A program made the translations under genes and the position numbers. A model generated the notes under the pieces. It was not told where the DNA came from. It did no database searches and saw only the letters and a program-made list of their open reading frames with translations. 64,000 nt of DNA from Solibacillus sp. FSL H8-0538 (GTDB lineage: Bacteria; Bacillota; Bacilli; Bacillales_A; Planococcaceae), in NCBI RefSeq assembly GCF_038003525.1, contig NZ_JBBOPI010000001.1, positions 859,001 through 923,000 on the forward strand. Direction: 5' to 3'. Position 1 is the first letter of the stretch. Each line of letters starts with the position of its first letter. Below are positions 63,171 to 64,000 of the stretch, piece by piece.

Positions 63171-64000
63171 TTATGCTTTTTGAACTTTTTGTAATAATGT
63201 ATGTGCGATGTCAGGGCGATCTGTTACGATGCCGAATGCGCCATTACGAACAACGCGGCTCATTGTCATTAAATCATTAACACCAGTATAAAGTAGCGGC
63301 ACGTTTAAATCAGCTAAAAACTTCACGAATTTTGGTGAATCGTAAGAGAATACACCTGACTTAAGTGGAACTTTGAACACATCTATTTTGGGATTGTATA
63401 AATGCCCAAACTGGCTTGAAAATGCAGTAATCGCCTTTTTAATATCTGCATCGCCAGCTCCTAAGGCAACACGATTTTGTGCGTATAAGTTGAAGCGGTC
63501 GATTTGCTCACTGTAAACACTCGTCACAACAATGTTATTTTGTGCACCTAGCTCCTCGATTAATCGCCATAACTTCGACGGCATTAAGCTACCCTCATAC
63601 GTATCTGGGCCGTCTTTGATTTCAATTACGATTAATTTGTCAGTAAATTTCTCAAGCACTTCTCGTAATGTTACTACTGTTACTTGCTCGTCGCGGTAAG
63701 GTGTATTACCTTCTAAGCATTCGAAATTGAAGCCGTGGTTTAACTGCTGTAAATCCGCTAAAGTTAAATCTTTAACATAACCAGCACCGTCAGTTGTACG
63801 GTCTACTGTTGCGTCATGAAATGCGATAATCTCTTCATCCTTCGTTAAACGGATACTAACCTCAAATCCATCTACACCCAGTTCTGTCGCTTGATCGAAT
63901 GCAAGCATCGAATGTTCAGGTGCTAAATGTGCACCGCCGCGATGTGCAAGAACGATAGGACGTCCGAATTGTAACGCTTCTTTCCCTTCACGCTTTTGTG
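63171..64000 (-). CDS. Glycerophosphodiester phosphodiesterase (partial at window end)
   Basis: A TIM-barrel GDPD domain protein whose 5' end lies beyond the window. Active-site motifs LAHRGG, EVSIRLTKDEEIIAFHDATVDRTTDG are visible. The catalytic His, Glu and Asp residues are all present. It releases glycerol-3-phosphate from lipid head groups or teichoic acid-related diesters. The C-terminus ends DRPDIAHTLLQKVQKA. Whether it is secreted cannot be judged without the N-terminus. Confidence 0.92.
   Translation of the reverse strand, partial: QKREGKEALQFGRPIVLAHRGGAHLAPEHSMLAFDQATELGVDGFEVSIRLTKDEEIIAFHDATVDRTTDGAGYVKDLTLADLQQLNHGFNFECLEGNTPYRDEQVTVVTLREVLEKFTDKLIVIEIKDGPDTYEGSLMPSKLWRLIEELGAQNNIVVTSVYSEQIDRFNLYAQNRVALGAGDADIKKAITAFSSQFGHLYNPKIDVFKVPLKSGVFSYDSPKFVKFLADLNVPLLYTGVNDLMTMSRVVRNGAFGIVTDRPDIAHTLLQKVQKA

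Overview
The window is chromosomal DNA from a low-GC Gram-positive bacterium of the Bacillaceae/Planococcaceae, most like Lysinibacillus or Solibacillus. The basis is gene order plus protein character, not a database match. The order ykuU-ykuV-ktrC / rnjA-rpoY / ykrA / defB / pdhABCD / speA-yktA-yktB-suhB / ylaF-typA-ylaH / ylaI-ylaN-ftsW-pyc / ctaA-ctaBCDEFG / ylbA-ylbC-ylbF follows the Bacillus subtilis chromosome between ykuU and ylbF, with local additions.

Layout. 1-3709: a polyamine ABC transporter operon (potA, potB, potC and truncated potD) behind its own XRE-cupin regulator, all on the minus strand. 4132-9830: thiol peroxidase and thioredoxin-like proteins, the K+ channel gate KtrC, RNase J1 with RNA polymerase epsilon, a HAD phosphatase and peptide deformylase. 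10127-15101: the pyruvate dehydrogenase operon with a clear promoter and terminator. 15639-24880: LrgAB-type membrane proteins, a PLP decarboxylase, a nitronate monooxygenase-like enzyme, small conserved Bacillus proteins, inositol phosphatase and the GTPase TypA. 25144-44876: an NMT1/SsuA-type ABC importer operon whose lipoprotein gene is split by a mobile element. 45254-62494: ylaI, ylaN, ftsW, pyruvate carboxylase, heme A/heme O synthesis, the whole caa3 oxidase operon, ylbC and a murE paralogue. 62581 to the end: ylbF and a partial glycerophosphodiesterase.

The main discovery target is the mobile element at 25681-42866, about 17.2 kb. It sits inside the lipoprotein gene. Both junctions carry TTTGC, and removing the element restores one 331-codon reading frame. 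Joining the two element ends rebuilds a symmetric attP-like site with arms GTAGTG..TTTTTTGTAyCC, as expected for a large serine recombinase. In its middle the element carries three different large serine recombinases (33569-34945, 34942-36441, 37474-39072), with small ORFs and unusual hairpins and repeats in their leaders. Its cargo looks like a defence or conflict island: a restriction-nuclease/STAND ATPase, a zinc-finger protein with a HEPN-type RxxxxH motif, a helical-repeat protein with two membrane helices, and a degenerate tyrosine-integrase fold joined to an HNH nuclease. It also holds decayed genes, including a frameshifted cytidine deaminase and a group II intron domain V relic.

Outside the element, several features merit attention. 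A complete tiny transcription unit for a 23-residue cationic peptide lies at 8235-8379. A perfect Fur box lies above a decayed gene near 20130. A dispersed repeat shows a compensatory base change in its hairpin. The murE paralogue carries the DNPR (meso-diaminopimelate) signature behind a sporulation-like -10 element.
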